Assembly (NCBI RefSeq): GCF_002797975.1
Contig: NZ_PGET01000001.1
Span: 434,001 to 498,000, forward strand
From: [Clostridium] celerecrescens 18A
Lineage (GTDB): Bacteria; Bacillota; Clostridia; Lachnospirales; Lachnospiraceae
Direction of reading: 5' to 3'
Length of the DNA: 64,000 nt
The notes under the pieces are model-generated. The model did no database searches and was not told the origin of the DNA. It saw only the letters and a list, made by a program, of their open reading frames with translations. The translations under genes and the position numbers were made by a program. Below are positions 53,789 to 62,748 of this stretch, in pieces. Position 1 is the first letter of the stretch, and every line of letters starts with the position of its first letter.

Positions 53789-53817
53789 TTGTAAGAAACA
53801 GGGATTTTTGCTATAAT
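53789..53817 (+). promoter_or_regulatory. Strong promoter upstream of the jet operon leader
   Basis: TTGTAA (53789-53794), 17 bp, TATAAT (53812-53817) with TG one base before the -10 (extended -10). Start expected near 53824, 160 nt before jetA. Confidence 0.85.
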
Positions 53818-53823
53818 ATAAAG

Positions 53824-53927
53824 AAAGAGGCCTTGGGTTAAAAGAAAAACCCGTGAAAACGAAGATCAATCGGCTGTCAAAATGGTGATAGCCGTTTCTT
53901 TTTGTCTGCTTTTATAAGATAAGGCCT
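53824..53927 (+). ncRNA. Structured leader RNA or small RNA ahead of jetABC
   Basis: Two hairpins follow the promoter: GGGTT-8-AACCC (53835-53852) and a 9-bp stem CGGCTGTCA / TGATAGCCG (53871-53894). In addition AGGCCTT (53828-53834) can pair with AAGGCCT (53921-53927), which would close both into a multi-branched fold like a riboswitch or other cis-regulatory RNA. If transcription stops at the second hairpin the product is an RNA of about 80 nt. No known family is recognised. Confidence 0.45.
53871..53903 (+). terminator. Terminator-like hairpin in the jet leader
   Basis: A 9-bp stem with one G-U pair, 6-nt loop, followed by TTTCTTTTTG. It lies about 80 nt before the jetA start, so it ends a short RNA or attenuates the operon. 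No second good promoter is seen between it and jetA. Confidence 0.65.
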
Positions 53928-53984
53928 GTACTTCATGGTTTTAGTCAGAGAAAGCAGAAAAAACAGGAGATGAGGCAGAATCAA

Positions 53985-55346
53985 ATGATATTAATGAATG
54001 AGATACCGGACCGGTTCTGGGGATTATTCCGTTCCATTAACCGGTCCACCTACATAGAAGCTTTGTTAAAAATCAATGAGGAATATGAATACAGCAACTA
54101 CTTTTTAAGCCGGGAGGTGTGTATTCAGGTTCTGGAGGAATATTTTACGGCAAAACGGCTGGTCATCTGGCAGGATGAGCTGGAAGATGAGGCGGATGCC
54201 TTAGAGCCGACTGCGGTAAGGGTCTTAAACTGGCTGTTAAGGGCAGGCTGGCTTAGGAAAGTGGATGACTATGCCTCCATGACGGTCAATATCGTTATTC
54301 CTGATTATGCTGCTGTCATGATCGAAGCGTTTTTCAAGCTTGCAAGTGATGAAGAGGATGAGACCCAGATTTATATCCAGAACGTTTATGCAATCCTTTT
54401 CTCTTTGAAAAATGATCCCAGGGCCGGTGTAAGCCTTTTGAATACGGCTTACATTAATACAAAGAGGCTTAACAAGACTTTGCAGGACATGCTTCACAAT
54501 ATGGACAAATTCTTTGCAAGCCTTTTGGAAAAGAGAGCCTATGGGGAGCTGTTAAAGGAACATCTGGAAGGATATGTGGATGAAATTGTAAAAAAGAAGT
54601 ACCATATGTTGAAAACTTCGGATAATTTCTATCTTTACAAAAATGACATCAAGCGGTGGATCGGCTCCATGCGGGAAGATACTGAATGGATCGAGCAGAT
54701 GAGCCGCCGCAGCGGCCAGAAGGTAACGGCAGGGGATATAGTGGAAAAGCTGGATCAGATCGAACGGGGATTTGACGATATCGAGCACCGCATAGCCAAT
54801 ATGGACAAGGAACATTCCCGTTATATCCGCGCTACGGTTACAAGGCTTAACTATCTGTTAAATCAGGAGGACAGCATGAAGGGGCTTGTTATCAGGCTTC
54901 TAAATCATCTGTCTGAAACAGAGGACCCGGATGAGGCTATAAAGGAAGTGGGAGGCCTCATGAATTTATCACAGGTATCCATTCTCTCTGAAAAATCCCT
55001 CTATAAAAAGAGAAGGACCAGGACAGGCTTTAAGGAAAATTTAATGCCGGAGGAAGAGCCTGCAGAGCTTACTATGGAGGAGATCCTGAATTTAAACCGT
55101 TTAAAAAGCCGCTACAGCCGGAAGGAGATTGAACGCTATATCGAAGCCCATCTGGAAAATGGCCGTATGGAGGTAACGAAAGATACGGTGGGTTCTCCTG
55201 AGGAATTTGAAATGCTGATCCTGGCCTATGATTACTCAACCAGAAGGAAAAGCATGTATCAGGTGGAGGAGCAGGAGGCGGAGCTCATTGACAATGGCAG
55301 ATACCGCTATCCAAAGCTGGTATTTGTAAGGAGGAAAGAATCATGA
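53985..55346 (+). CDS. jetA: JetA-like subunit of a Wadjet/MksF-type SMC complex (DUF5716)
   Basis: About 453-aa kleisin-like protein that binds JetB and bridges the JetC SMC dimer. The N-terminus (IPDRFWGLFRSINRSTYIEALLKINEEYEYSNYFLSREVC) is the JetA hallmark; a winged-helix-like region, a helical middle and an acidic linker precede a second winged-helix region (EEILNLNRLKSRYSRKEIERYIE). The frame opens at ATG 53970, but GGAG touches that codon; ATG 53985 or 53994, after ATGAGG, is better placed. It overlaps jetB by 4 nt. In Wadjet, JetABCD extrudes and cuts closed circular plasmids. Confidence 0.85.
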   Translation: MILMNEIPDRFWGLFRSINRSTYIEALLKINEEYEYSNYFLSREVCIQVLEEYFTAKRLVIWQDELEDEADALEPTAVRVLNWLLRAGWLRKVDDYASMTVNIVIPDYAAVMIEAFFKLASDEEDETQIYIQNVYAILFSLKNDPRAGVSLLNTAYINTKRLNKTLQDMLHNMDKFFASLLEKRAYGELLKEHLEGYVDEIVKKKYHMLKTSDNFYLYKNDIKRWIGSMREDTEWIEQMSRRSGQKVTAGDIVEKLDQIERGFDDIEHRIANMDKEHSRYIRATVTRLNYLLNQEDSMKGLVIRLLNHLSETEDPDEAIKEVGGLMNLSQVSILSEKSLYKKRRTRTGFKENLMPEEEPAELTMEEILNLNRLKSRYSRKEIERYIEAHLENGRMEVTKDTVGSPEEFEMLILAYDYSTRRKSMYQVEEQEAELIDNGRYRYPKLVFVRRKES

Positions 55347-55993
55347 CCTATGAAGAAAGTGCTGGCATCATCAGCCAGATTCCATATTTTGACGCTTTGG
55401 GACAGGGAGAAAAGGAAGAGGTAAGAGCAGGTTTAAGGCTTCTTCTGCAGCAGACCTTTGTTCTGGAGCATAAGTACGACAAGCGCACTAACCGGTTTGC
55501 CTATAATCCGGAATTTAAAATCTGCAACAAACATCTGGAATTTATCCGGGCCTATCTGGCAGTCAGCGGAGTATCTGTTCTGGAAAACAGCCAGCTGGGC
55601 ATTATTTATATCCAGGGAGAGAACACGGTGGGAGACAAGCTTCCCAAACTGGCCACCCTTTATTTACTGATCTTAAAACTGATCTATGATGAGCAGATGG
55701 CGGCAGTTTCCACCAGTGTCAACATTTACACCACATTAAGCGAGATCCATGAAAAGCTGGGAAGTTACCGTTTGTTTAAGAAACAGCCTTCACCGACGGA
55801 AATCCGCAGGGCAATTACATTGTTAAAAAAGTATCAGATATTGGAGCCACTGGATATTTTGGAGGACCTAGATGGGGACAGCCGTATGATCATCTATCCC
55901 AGCATCAATGTGGTATTGTTTGGAGATGACGTGCGGGCCCTGTTAGAAGCACTTGGAGAAGGAGACGATGACGATGACGAATCAGAAATTTGA
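55343..55993 (+). CDS. jetB: JetB-like subunit (DUF4194; MksE/MukE-like)
   Basis: 216-aa protein with tandem winged-helix folds of the MukE/MksE type. Marks: LRLLLQQTFVLEHKYDKRTNRFAYN, HLEFIRAYLAVSG, and SPTEIRRAITLLKKYQILEPLD near the end. The C-terminal tail is a run of Asp/Glu. AGGAGGAAAG precedes ATG 55343, which overlaps jetA by ATGA; the end overlaps jetC by 20 nt, so all three are translationally coupled. Acts as the JetA partner in the SMC complex. Confidence 0.88.
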   Translation: MTYEESAGIISQIPYFDALGQGEKEEVRAGLRLLLQQTFVLEHKYDKRTNRFAYNPEFKICNKHLEFIRAYLAVSGVSVLENSQLGIIYIQGENTVGDKLPKLATLYLLILKLIYDEQMAAVSTSVNIYTTLSEIHEKLGSYRLFKKQPSPTEIRRAITLLKKYQILEPLDILEDLDGDSRMIIYPSINVVLFGDDVRALLEALGEGDDDDDESEI

Positions 55994-58900
55994 GGCTCTG
56001 TCCCGGATACTCCTTAATAACTGGCATTATATCAGCCGGAAAACCCTATCCTTTCACCAGGGGATCAACTTCTTTACCGGACATTCCGGCAGCGGAAAGT
56101 CTACGGTTATTGATGCCATGCAGATTCTTCTTTACGCCAATACTGACGGCCGGGGATTCTTTAATAAAGCAGCGGCCGATGATTCCGACCGCAGTCTTAT
56201 TGAATATCTGCGCGGTATGGTGAATATCGGTGAGAATAATGAATTTGCCTATTTGCGGAACCAGAACTTTTCCACTACCATTGTGTTGGAACTGAAACGG
56301 TCGGATACGGGAGAATGCCAGTGCGTTGGGATTGTCTTTGATGTGGAGACGACCACCAATGAAATATCCAGAAAATTCTTCTGGCACAAAGGCCCTCTTT
56401 GGGAAAACGGCTACCGTACCGGATCCAGGACCATGACCATTCAGGAAGTGTCTGCTTATTTACAGACCATTTACCCCAAAGACGATTATTTTGCAACCTC
56501 CCATAACGAACGGTTCCGCAGGCAGTTGTATGATGTATACTTAGGCGGTCTTGATTCGGAAAAATTCCCCCTTTTATTCAAACGTGCCATTCCCTTCCGC
56601 ATGAATATCAAGCTGGAGGATTTTGTAAAGGAATACATCTGCATGGAGCATGACATCCATATCGAGGACATGCAGGAAAGCGTCATGCAGTACGGTCGGA
56701 TGCGAAAAAAGATCGAAGACACAGTGGTTGAGATCGGATATTTAAATGGGATGAGGGAAAAGTTCTCTGCAGTTCGTGAAAAAGAAGCGGAGATAAGCCA
56801 AAATACATATTTCTTCCGCAAGATGGAAATTCTGGATTATCAGGCAAGGATCCAGGCATTAACGGATAAGTCCAGGCTGGCCAGGGTGGATTTGGACCGT
56901 CAGGAAGGCCAGCGGGCAGCGTTGGAAGGGCAGATGGAAGATCTGACCAGACAGGGAAATGAGCTTCTAGGACGGATTTCTTCCACAGGCTATGAGGATC
57001 TAAAGAATCAGCTGGACTCTGCGAAGGAACTATCAAACCATTTAAATAAGAGCGTTACCAAATGGTCTCAGACAGGGGAGCGGCTAAAGGAATGGATCGA
57101 CGAAGAAGCTACCTCCAATCAGACCATATGGGACATAGAAGAATTTGAAAAGAATACCATTGATGAGGAGAAGTTAATCCGCCTGAAAAAATCCATTTCC
57201 GAGATGAGAAAGGAAACGGAAGAAGCTCAAAAAGAGGCAGAAGTAATTCTTCGGGATATCCGGAAAAAAGAGCGCCAGACAAGTGAAGAACTGGCTCAGT
57301 TAAAGGCTGGAAATAAGGCATATCCAAAATATTTGGAACGTGCCCGGTCCATCATCCAGCAGCGGCTTTTGGAGGAAACCGGCAAGGCGGTGGAGGTCCA
57401 TGTGCTTGCAGACCTTCTGGACATCAGGGATGAGACCTGGAGAAATGCGGTAGAAGGCTATCTGGGCAATAATAAGCTGTCCCTGGTAGTGGCTCCGGCT
57501 TATGCAGAAGCAGCCATGGCTGCTTACGGGGAACTGGACAGGGCAGAATATTTTAATGTGGCAGTTCTGGATACGGAAAAAGTAGGGCAGAATTCCTATG
57601 AAGTAGTGAAAGATGGTCTTGCCGAAGAGGTTACGGTAAGGGAGACTTATCTACAGCCGTACATTGACCTGCTTTTGGGCAGGGTCGTCAAGTGCAGGAA
57701 CTTGGAAGAGCTGCGCCGCAGCCGCATTGGAGTGACCCCTGACTGCATGCTGTACCATACGTTCCGCCTGCAGCATATGAATCCCGATAATTATACCAAA
57801 TTTGCATATATCGGAAAGGACAGCGTCAGGAGAAGGATCCGGCTGCTGGAAAAGAACCTGGTTTCCATGGAAGAGGAGAAAAAGCCTCAGGAACAGGTGT
57901 TAAAGGAATGCAAGCGTATCTTATCCATGGAGGGCTTAGGAGAGGATACGGGCGTTTACCTGGAATGGCAGCAGGATATGGAGGCCTTTAAGGATAAGGA
58001 AAAAGAGATCAGACGGCTGGAGCAGAAGTTTGAAAAGCTGAAGGCCCAGGATGTAGAAGAATGGGTGAAGGAAAGGGAAGCCATCTTACAGCTCTGCGAT
58101 AGAAAGAGGGCGGAGCAGAGTGCAGTCGCAGAACTGATTTTTGGCATCAACAGTGAGATCGAACGGTTCCGCAGAGAATCCCTGCAGCTGCAGGAAGAAC
58201 TGGTTTCAAAGGAACGGGAATTTGAAACCGTTGAGGAGCTGGAAGCTAAGGTGAAAGAAATTTTGGAAAGCAGAGAAAACTGCCGGTATGACCGCCTTAA
58301 GAATGAATTCTTCGGAGAATGCAGGAAGTCAGAAGAAGCCCGTGATCAGGCATTCCAGGCTCTTGTAGGCTCCAGAGGTGAGTACGCCAGAAAGTATCCC
58401 AATCGGAATTTCTCCCTGACAGCAAAGGATAATGGGGAATATGACCGCCTTCTCGAGACCATGGAGTGCGGAAATCTGGAAGAATATAAAAAGATGGCTG
58501 CCGAACAGGCAAAGTCTGCAGTTCTTCATTTTAAGGATGACTTTATGTTCAAGATCCGAAGCGCCATAAGGGATGCGCTTTTACGAAAAGATGAGCTGAA
58601 CAAAATCATCAGCAGGCTGGATTTCGGTAAGGATAAATATCAGTTTGTCATTGGAAGAAATAAAGGGCCTGATGGGAGATATTATGACATGTTCATGGAC
58701 AATTCCCTGGAGGTAAATCCCGCCTGTCTTACGGATTCCCTGGATAACCAGATGAACTTATTCACCATGGAGCACGAGAATCAGTACGGAGAAATCATCA
58801 ATGACTTAATAAACATCTTCATCCCGCCGGAGAACGCTACACCGGAGGAGATGGAAGAGGCCAAGCGGAACATGGATAAGTATGCGGATTACCGGACGTA

Positions 58901-59381
58901 TCTATCCTTTGATATGCAGCAGATCATCCAGAACGAGGATGAGGTTATTAAGATCCGTTTAAGCAAAATGATCAAAAAGAATTCCGGCGGAGAGGGGCAG
59001 AACCCTCTCTACGTAGCCCTATTGGCCAGCTTTGCCCAGGCTTACCGGATCAGCATGTCTCCAAAGATACAGAGAAATCCCACCCTCCGCCTGGTGGTAC
59101 TTGATGAGGCGTTTTCCAAGATGGATGCGGAGAAGGTGGCAAGCTGCATTGAGCTGATCCGGGGACTGGGCTTCCAGGCCATTATCAGCGCAACCAACGA
59201 TAAGATTCAGAATTATGTGGAGAATGTGGACAAGACCTTTGTATTCGCCAATCCAAATAAGAAGTCCATATCCATTCAGGAATTTGAGCGGGAAAGCTTT
59301 CCGGAACTGATGCGGGAGCTTGATGAAGGGGAGCTCGACGAGGAAGAACTTGATGAAAACCTTGAATTTCAGGAATTCTGA
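55974..59381 (+). CDS. jetC: JetC-like SMC ATPase (MksB/MukB-like)
   Basis: 1135-aa SMC-type ATPase. N-terminal head with Walker A GHSGSGKST (36-44); two long coiled-coil segments (about 230-450 and 630-860) flanking a small hinge-like region near YLGNNKLSLVVAPAYAEAA; C-terminal head with signature NSGGEGQ (about 1003-1009) and Walker B VVLDEAFSKMDAEKV (about 1042). All ATPase motifs are intact, so it should be active. ATG 55974 is chosen (GGAG 9 nt upstream); 55968 and TTG 55953 are alternatives. The last 30 residues are acidic. No JetD gene follows: next come a terminator and a divergently oriented regulator. Confidence 0.92.
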   Translation: MTNQKFEALSRILLNNWHYISRKTLSFHQGINFFTGHSGSGKSTVIDAMQILLYANTDGRGFFNKAAADDSDRSLIEYLRGMVNIGENNEFAYLRNQNFSTTIVLELKRSDTGECQCVGIVFDVETTTNEISRKFFWHKGPLWENGYRTGSRTMTIQEVSAYLQTIYPKDDYFATSHNERFRRQLYDVYLGGLDSEKFPLLFKRAIPFRMNIKLEDFVKEYICMEHDIHIEDMQESVMQYGRMRKKIEDTVVEIGYLNGMREKFSAVREKEAEISQNTYFFRKMEILDYQARIQALTDKSRLARVDLDRQEGQRAALEGQMEDLTRQGNELLGRISSTGYEDLKNQLDSAKELSNHLNKSVTKWSQTGERLKEWIDEEATSNQTIWDIEEFEKNTIDEEKLIRLKKSISEMRKETEEAQKEAEVILRDIRKKERQTSEELAQLKAGNKAYPKYLERARSIIQQRLLEETGKAVEVHVLADLLDIRDETWRNAVEGYLGNNKLSLVVAPAYAEAAMAAYGELDRAEYFNVAVLDTEKVGQNSYEVVKDGLAEEVTVRETYLQPYIDLLLGRVVKCRNLEELRRSRIGVTPDCMLYHTFRLQHMNPDNYTKFAYIGKDSVRRRIRLLEKNLVSMEEEKKPQEQVLKECKRILSMEGLGEDTGVYLEWQQDMEAFKDKEKEIRRLEQKFEKLKAQDVEEWVKEREAILQLCDRKRAEQSAVAELIFGINSEIERFRRESLQLQEELVSKEREFETVEELEAKVKEILESRENCRYDRLKNEFFGECRKSEEARDQAFQALVGSRGEYARKYPNRNFSLTAKDNGEYDRLLETMECGNLEEYKKMAAEQAKSAVLHFKDDFMFKIRSAIRDALLRKDELNKIISRLDFGKDKYQFVIGRNKGPDGRYYDMFMDNSLEVNPACLTDSLDNQMNLFTMEHENQYGEIINDLINIFIPPENATPEEMEEAKRNMDKYADYRTYLSFDMQQIIQNEDEVIKIRLSKMIKKNSGGEGQNPLYVALLASFAQAYRISMSPKIQRNPTLRLVVLDEAFSKMDAEKVASCIELIRGLGFQAIISATNDKIQNYVENVDKTFVFANPNKKSISIQEFERESFPELMRELDEGELDEEELDENLEFQEF

Positions 59382-59434
59382 GAAATAGCAGGGCAGTGGC
59401 TCCGGTGATTTTAGAATAATTATTTTTTTATTTA

Positions 59435-59485
59435 AAAAGGAGGGTTCCTGAAAGTCATTCTACGACTTTTGGGATCCCTCTTTAC
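59435..59485 (+). terminator. Terminator after jetC
   Basis: AAAGGAGGG and CCCTCTTT form the outer arms of a long stem with an inner AAAGTC/GACTTT helix (one internal loop). It closes the jet operon and may also end the convergent regulator transcript. Confidence 0.75.
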
Positions 59486-59506
59486 CATTTCACCGATCAT
59501 GGCAAT

Positions 59507-60145
59507 CTAATGGCTTTCGTTCAGATAGTTATAGATGCTGTATCTGGATAGTCCCAAAAAGTCAGCCAGCTTTTCAGCCGCTTTTTTAATCAGGAAGAAT
59601 CCCTTATCGTCCAAGGTGTGGACAACAGACACCTTTTCTTCTTTTGTCAAATTCCCCACGGATTTTCCGGTCATGTTTATGGCTTCTTTCATCATGATTT
59701 CAAGCAGTTCATCAACATTCCCCACAAACAGCTCCGGAGTCTGGGTAAGAGCCTGGGAGCTGGAACAGGTAAAGGTCCGTAAGGTATTTTCACATTTAAT
59801 CATATCTGTAATATCTAAATTAATGCACAAGCTTCCGTTCACTTTTCCATATTCGTCACGGAAGTACTTGCTGGAAGAACGTAAGATCCGGCCGGTAGGT
59901 GTGGCGTTGACATAGCTGTACTGGTCATCCGGTGATGCGGATCCCTTTAAGATCTCTAATCCCGCATTGGTGCCGCCATCTCCGACTTTTCTTCCGGTCA
60001 CATGCCCATTCCAGATGGCGACGATTGTCTGGTCATATGGCAGGGTAAGGTCATGCAAAACCACTTCACAGTTTTCTCCGAATTGCATCGCAATGCATTT
60101 AGCAATGTCAGACAACAGGTTCAGGTTATCAGAAACATATCCCAT
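59507..60145 (-). CDS. YheO-like PAS/HTH transcriptional regulator
   Basis: 212-aa DNA-binding protein of the YheO group. The N-terminal PAS-type domain (about 1-120) has the family start LLSDIAKCIAMQFGENCEVVLHDLT and the GSLCINLDITDM end; the C-terminal HTH (about 165-212) has GFFLIKKAAEKLADFLGLSRYSIYNYLNE. Relatives include DauR of D-amino-acid catabolism, but no such genes are near. It is divergent from the second sugar importer, separated by 250 nt that contain both promoters and an 11-bp-period direct repeat, so it may control that operon (inference). Confidence 0.85.
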   Translation of the reverse strand: MGYVSDNLNLLSDIAKCIAMQFGENCEVVLHDLTLPYDQTIVAIWNGHVTGRKVGDGGTNAGLEILKGSASPDDQYSYVNATPTGRILRSSSKYFRDEYGKVNGSLCINLDITDMIKCENTLRTFTCSSSQALTQTPELFVGNVDELLEIMMKEAINMTGKSVGNLTKEEKVSVVHTLDDKGFFLIKKAAEKLADFLGLSRYSIYNYLNESH

Positions 60146-60182
60146 AGTATTATTTTATCCTTTCAACAAAATGTCTAAATAA

Positions 60183-60211
60183 ATTATAAATGAAATGTGA
60201 GATAAAGTCCA
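60183..60211 (-). promoter_or_regulatory. Promoter of the YheO-like gene
   Basis: Minus strand TGGACT (60211-60206), 17 bp, TATAAT (60188-60183). Confidence 0.55.
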
Positions 60212-60227
60212 GTAATAATCCAGTAAT
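60208..60227 (+). promoter_or_regulatory. Direct repeat in the divergent intergenic region
   Basis: TCCAGTAAT at 60208-60216 and 60219-60227, period 11 bp (one helix turn), overlapping the -35 of the YheO-like gene. Possible autoregulatory site. Confidence 0.4.
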
Positions 60228-60293
60228 TGTTGAATAAAAAAAGTAATATTATAAAAAACAAACAAAAAAATGAAAAGAACTCCATGATTATTG

Positions 60294-60322
60294 TTGACAA
60301 AATACATGAAGTATAGTATATA
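60294..60322 (+). promoter_or_regulatory. Promoter of the second sugar ABC operon
   Basis: TTGACA (60294-60299), 17 bp, TATATA (60317-60322). An inverted repeat TGTTGA-7-TCAACA (60344-60362) sits just downstream of the start and could be an operator. Confidence 0.75.
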
Positions 60323-60397
60323 TTGATTATGAGTTAAACAAACTGTTGAAAGTCAATCAACAAAAAGTTCAAACTATATTTTTCAAGGAGGTATTTT

Positions 60398-61741
60398 ATG
60401 AAAAGAGCAATTCGTATTATCATGGCTGCAGGTATGGCTGCATTGGCGGTCACAGGCTGCGGAAGCGGTTCCCAGACACAGACCACCACCGCACAGACGA
60501 CTGCGGCAGGCGGGGAGACAACCAGCGGGGAAACATCTGCTCCGGCAGAAAACAAGGAAGCACAGGTGATCACTTTCTGGTACAACAACACAGGGGATGA
60601 AGCGGCTGTCTATGAAAAAGCCATCAGTGAGTACAACGCTTCCCAGAGCAACTATAAGGTGGAAGGATTAAGCGTTACGGATGCACAGAAAGTAATTGTT
60701 GCAATGAGCAGCAACGAATCTCCTGATGTCATCAAAATAAGCAACCAGACCGTGGTGCAGTATCAGAAGAATGGCTTGCTGGAAAACCTACAGCCATATG
60801 CAGACAAGGAATCCTTTGATTCCTCCATTTATTCAGAGCAGGCTATGAATGCAAATACCATTGACAGAAACATCTATGCCCTTCCCCTTGATGCATATAC
60901 CATCCAGATGTATTACAACAAGGAACTGCTGAAGGAAGCCGGATATACCGAACCGCCAAAAACCATGGAAGAGATGTATGAGATGGCAGTAAAGGCTACG
61001 AAGGTAGATGGCAGCGGAAATATTGAGGTGCTTGGATATCCCCTATTCCCATATGCTTCTGCCAGACAGGAGCTGATCTATGGTTTTGGTGGAAGATGGT
61101 GGGATGAGGATTCTAATGTCACTCCTGATAACGCAGGCATTTTAGACAGTCTTAATATGAACGTAAAATACAGAAATCAGTTTGGCGGAAAAGCTCTTGA
61201 TGGGTTTATCGGTACGGCAAATACAAACCGCTATACAGAACAGGATATGTTCTTCCAGGGCAAGCAGTTGTTCCGTCTTGACGGTTCCTGGCTGCCGACC
61301 ATGATGAAAAATTTTAATTCCACCGTTGATTACGGCATTACCCTGATTCCTGGCACACAGGCAAATCCGGAGCTGAGAGGAATCAGCCGCTATGAGACTG
61401 ACTCTGTAGCAGTACCGGCAATGGCTAAGAATAAAGATGGTGCCTGGGACTTTACAAAATGGCTCTGCAGTCAGGAAGGTGCCAAGATCATTGACCTTGG
61501 AACCGGTAATCTTCCGGCTGTAAAAGCATTATACGATGATGCTGATATCAAGGCGGTTCCTGGATTTACAGAATTTATTGACGCTCTGAAGCAGGAAAAG
61601 GGTATTCAGTACCCGGTAATGGCAGATTATGATGAATACATATCCATGATCAATGCAGCACTTGATACCGTATACTCAGGGTCAAAGACTCCTGAAGAGG
61701 CTCTGAAAGCTCTTGCAGGACAAAGCGCTAATTTAAAATAA
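60398..61741 (+). CDS. Sugar ABC transporter substrate-binding lipoprotein
   Basis: 447-aa family 1 solute-binding lipoprotein. Signal peptide ends at lipobox VTGC, Cys21; a Thr/Gln/Glu-rich tether covers about 22-55. Then VITFWYNNTGDEAAVYEKAISEYNASQ, NESPDVIKISNQTVVQY, YALPLDAYTIQMYYNKELLKEAGYTEPPKTMEEM and the late DFTKWLCSQEGAKI block. AAGGAGG precedes the ATG. Upstream of two permeases and a GH2 beta-mannosidase-like gene, so a mannose-containing oligosaccharide is a fair guess. Confidence 0.9.
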   Translation: MKRAIRIIMAAGMAALAVTGCGSGSQTQTTTAQTTAAGGETTSGETSAPAENKEAQVITFWYNNTGDEAAVYEKAISEYNASQSNYKVEGLSVTDAQKVIVAMSSNESPDVIKISNQTVVQYQKNGLLENLQPYADKESFDSSIYSEQAMNANTIDRNIYALPLDAYTIQMYYNKELLKEAGYTEPPKTMEEMYEMAVKATKVDGSGNIEVLGYPLFPYASARQELIYGFGGRWWDEDSNVTPDNAGILDSLNMNVKYRNQFGGKALDGFIGTANTNRYTEQDMFFQGKQLFRLDGSWLPTMMKNFNSTVDYGITLIPGTQANPELRGISRYETDSVAVPAMAKNKDGAWDFTKWLCSQEGAKIIDLGTGNLPAVKALYDDADIKAVPGFTEFIDALKQEKGIQYPVMADYDEYISMINAALDTVYSGSKTPEEALKALAGQSANLK

Positions 61742-61756
61742 CAATTCACTTATTAA

Positions 61757-61793
61757 GGGCGCTGCAGGCAGAAATCTGCATAATGCAGTGCCC
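61757..61793 (+). other. Intercistronic hairpin after the binding-protein gene
   Basis: GGGC-G-CTGCA (61757-61766) pairs with TGCAG-T-GCCC (61784-61793), with an inner GCAG/CTGC helix. No U-tract. Same position as hairpins after the other two binding-protein genes in this window. Confidence 0.7.
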
Positions 61794-61822
61794 TGATCTT
61801 CATGTTTGAGAGGGGAAAAGGA

Positions 61823-62746
61823 ATGAAGGGACGAAACGCGACACAGCGGGATTTTATAAATGGGCTGCTGTTTTCATCTCCGTGGATTCTGGGCTTTCTG
61901 GCTTTTAGTGTATATCCACTGATAAGCTCTCTGTATTACAGCCTTACAAAGTTTAATGCCGTAACAGCTCCGCAGTGGGTGGGACTTGATAATTTCAAAG
62001 ACATCTTTAGTGATCCTCTTGTTTGGAAGAGCTTGGGAAATACCTTATTTATGGCCTTTGTATCTACGCCCATCAACCTGTTCGTAGCGCTGCTTCTGGC
62101 CAGCATCGTATGCGCCGATTTTAAGGGGCGGGGGTTTGTCAGGACAGCATTTTTCCTGCCTTCCGTAATCCCCATGGTTGCGGCGACTATGGTATGGATC
62201 TGGATGTTTGACCCTACCTACGGTTACATCAATAACGTATTGAGCTGGTTTGGAATCAGCGGACCGGCATGGCTTATGGATGCCCATTATACCAAGTGGG
62301 CGCTGGTTCTCATGGGAACGTGGAACACCGGTACCATGATGCTGGTCTGTATGTCAGCTTTGCAGTCCGTGCCTAAAAGTTACTATGAATCAGCCGAGAT
62401 CGACGGAGCCGGAAAGGTTTCCAGGTTTTTCTATATCACAGTACCATGCATTGCTCATGTTCTTGTGTATCAGGCCATTCTAAGCACCATAAATGCATTC
62501 CAGTATTTCCAGCAGGTATATATCATTATTACTGCAAATGCCGGAGTAAAAGGCGGAAGTGCCGCAGGCGGCCCTGAGAATTCCATTCTCATGTATCCGC
62601 TGTATGTATTCCATAATGCATTTACCTATTTAAAGATGGGTAAGGCTTCGGCAATGGCGTGGCTGCTGTTTGTCGTTGTTGCGATTCTGACGGTAATTAT
62701 GACAAAGGTAACAAGAAAAGCAACAGAAAATGCCGGAGGTGAATAA
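61823..62746 (+). CDS. Sugar ABC transporter permease (MalF/UgpA type)
   Basis: 307-aa, six-helix permease. Marks: NGLLFSSPWILGFLAFSVYPLISSLYYSLTKF and the coupling loop VPKSYYESAEIDGAGKVSRFFYITVP. ATG 61823 with GAGAGGGGAAAAGGA upstream is preferred over ATG 61802. It ends 2 nt before the next permease. No ATPase gene is present in the operon within the window. Confidence 0.92.
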   Translation: MKGRNATQRDFINGLLFSSPWILGFLAFSVYPLISSLYYSLTKFNAVTAPQWVGLDNFKDIFSDPLVWKSLGNTLFMAFVSTPINLFVALLLASIVCADFKGRGFVRTAFFLPSVIPMVAATMVWIWMFDPTYGYINNVLSWFGISGPAWLMDAHYTKWALVLMGTWNTGTMMLVCMSALQSVPKSYYESAEIDGAGKVSRFFYITVPCIAHVLVYQAILSTINAFQYFQQVYIIITANAGVKGGSAAGGPENSILMYPLYVFHNAFTYLKMGKASAMAWLLFVVVAILTVIMTKVTRKATENAGGE

Positions 62747-62748
62747 GG

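Noticed and set aside
59382..59506. Search for a jetD gene or fragment after jetC
   Set aside because: The 125 bp hold only a terminator; no Toprim-like coding remnant is visible on either strand.
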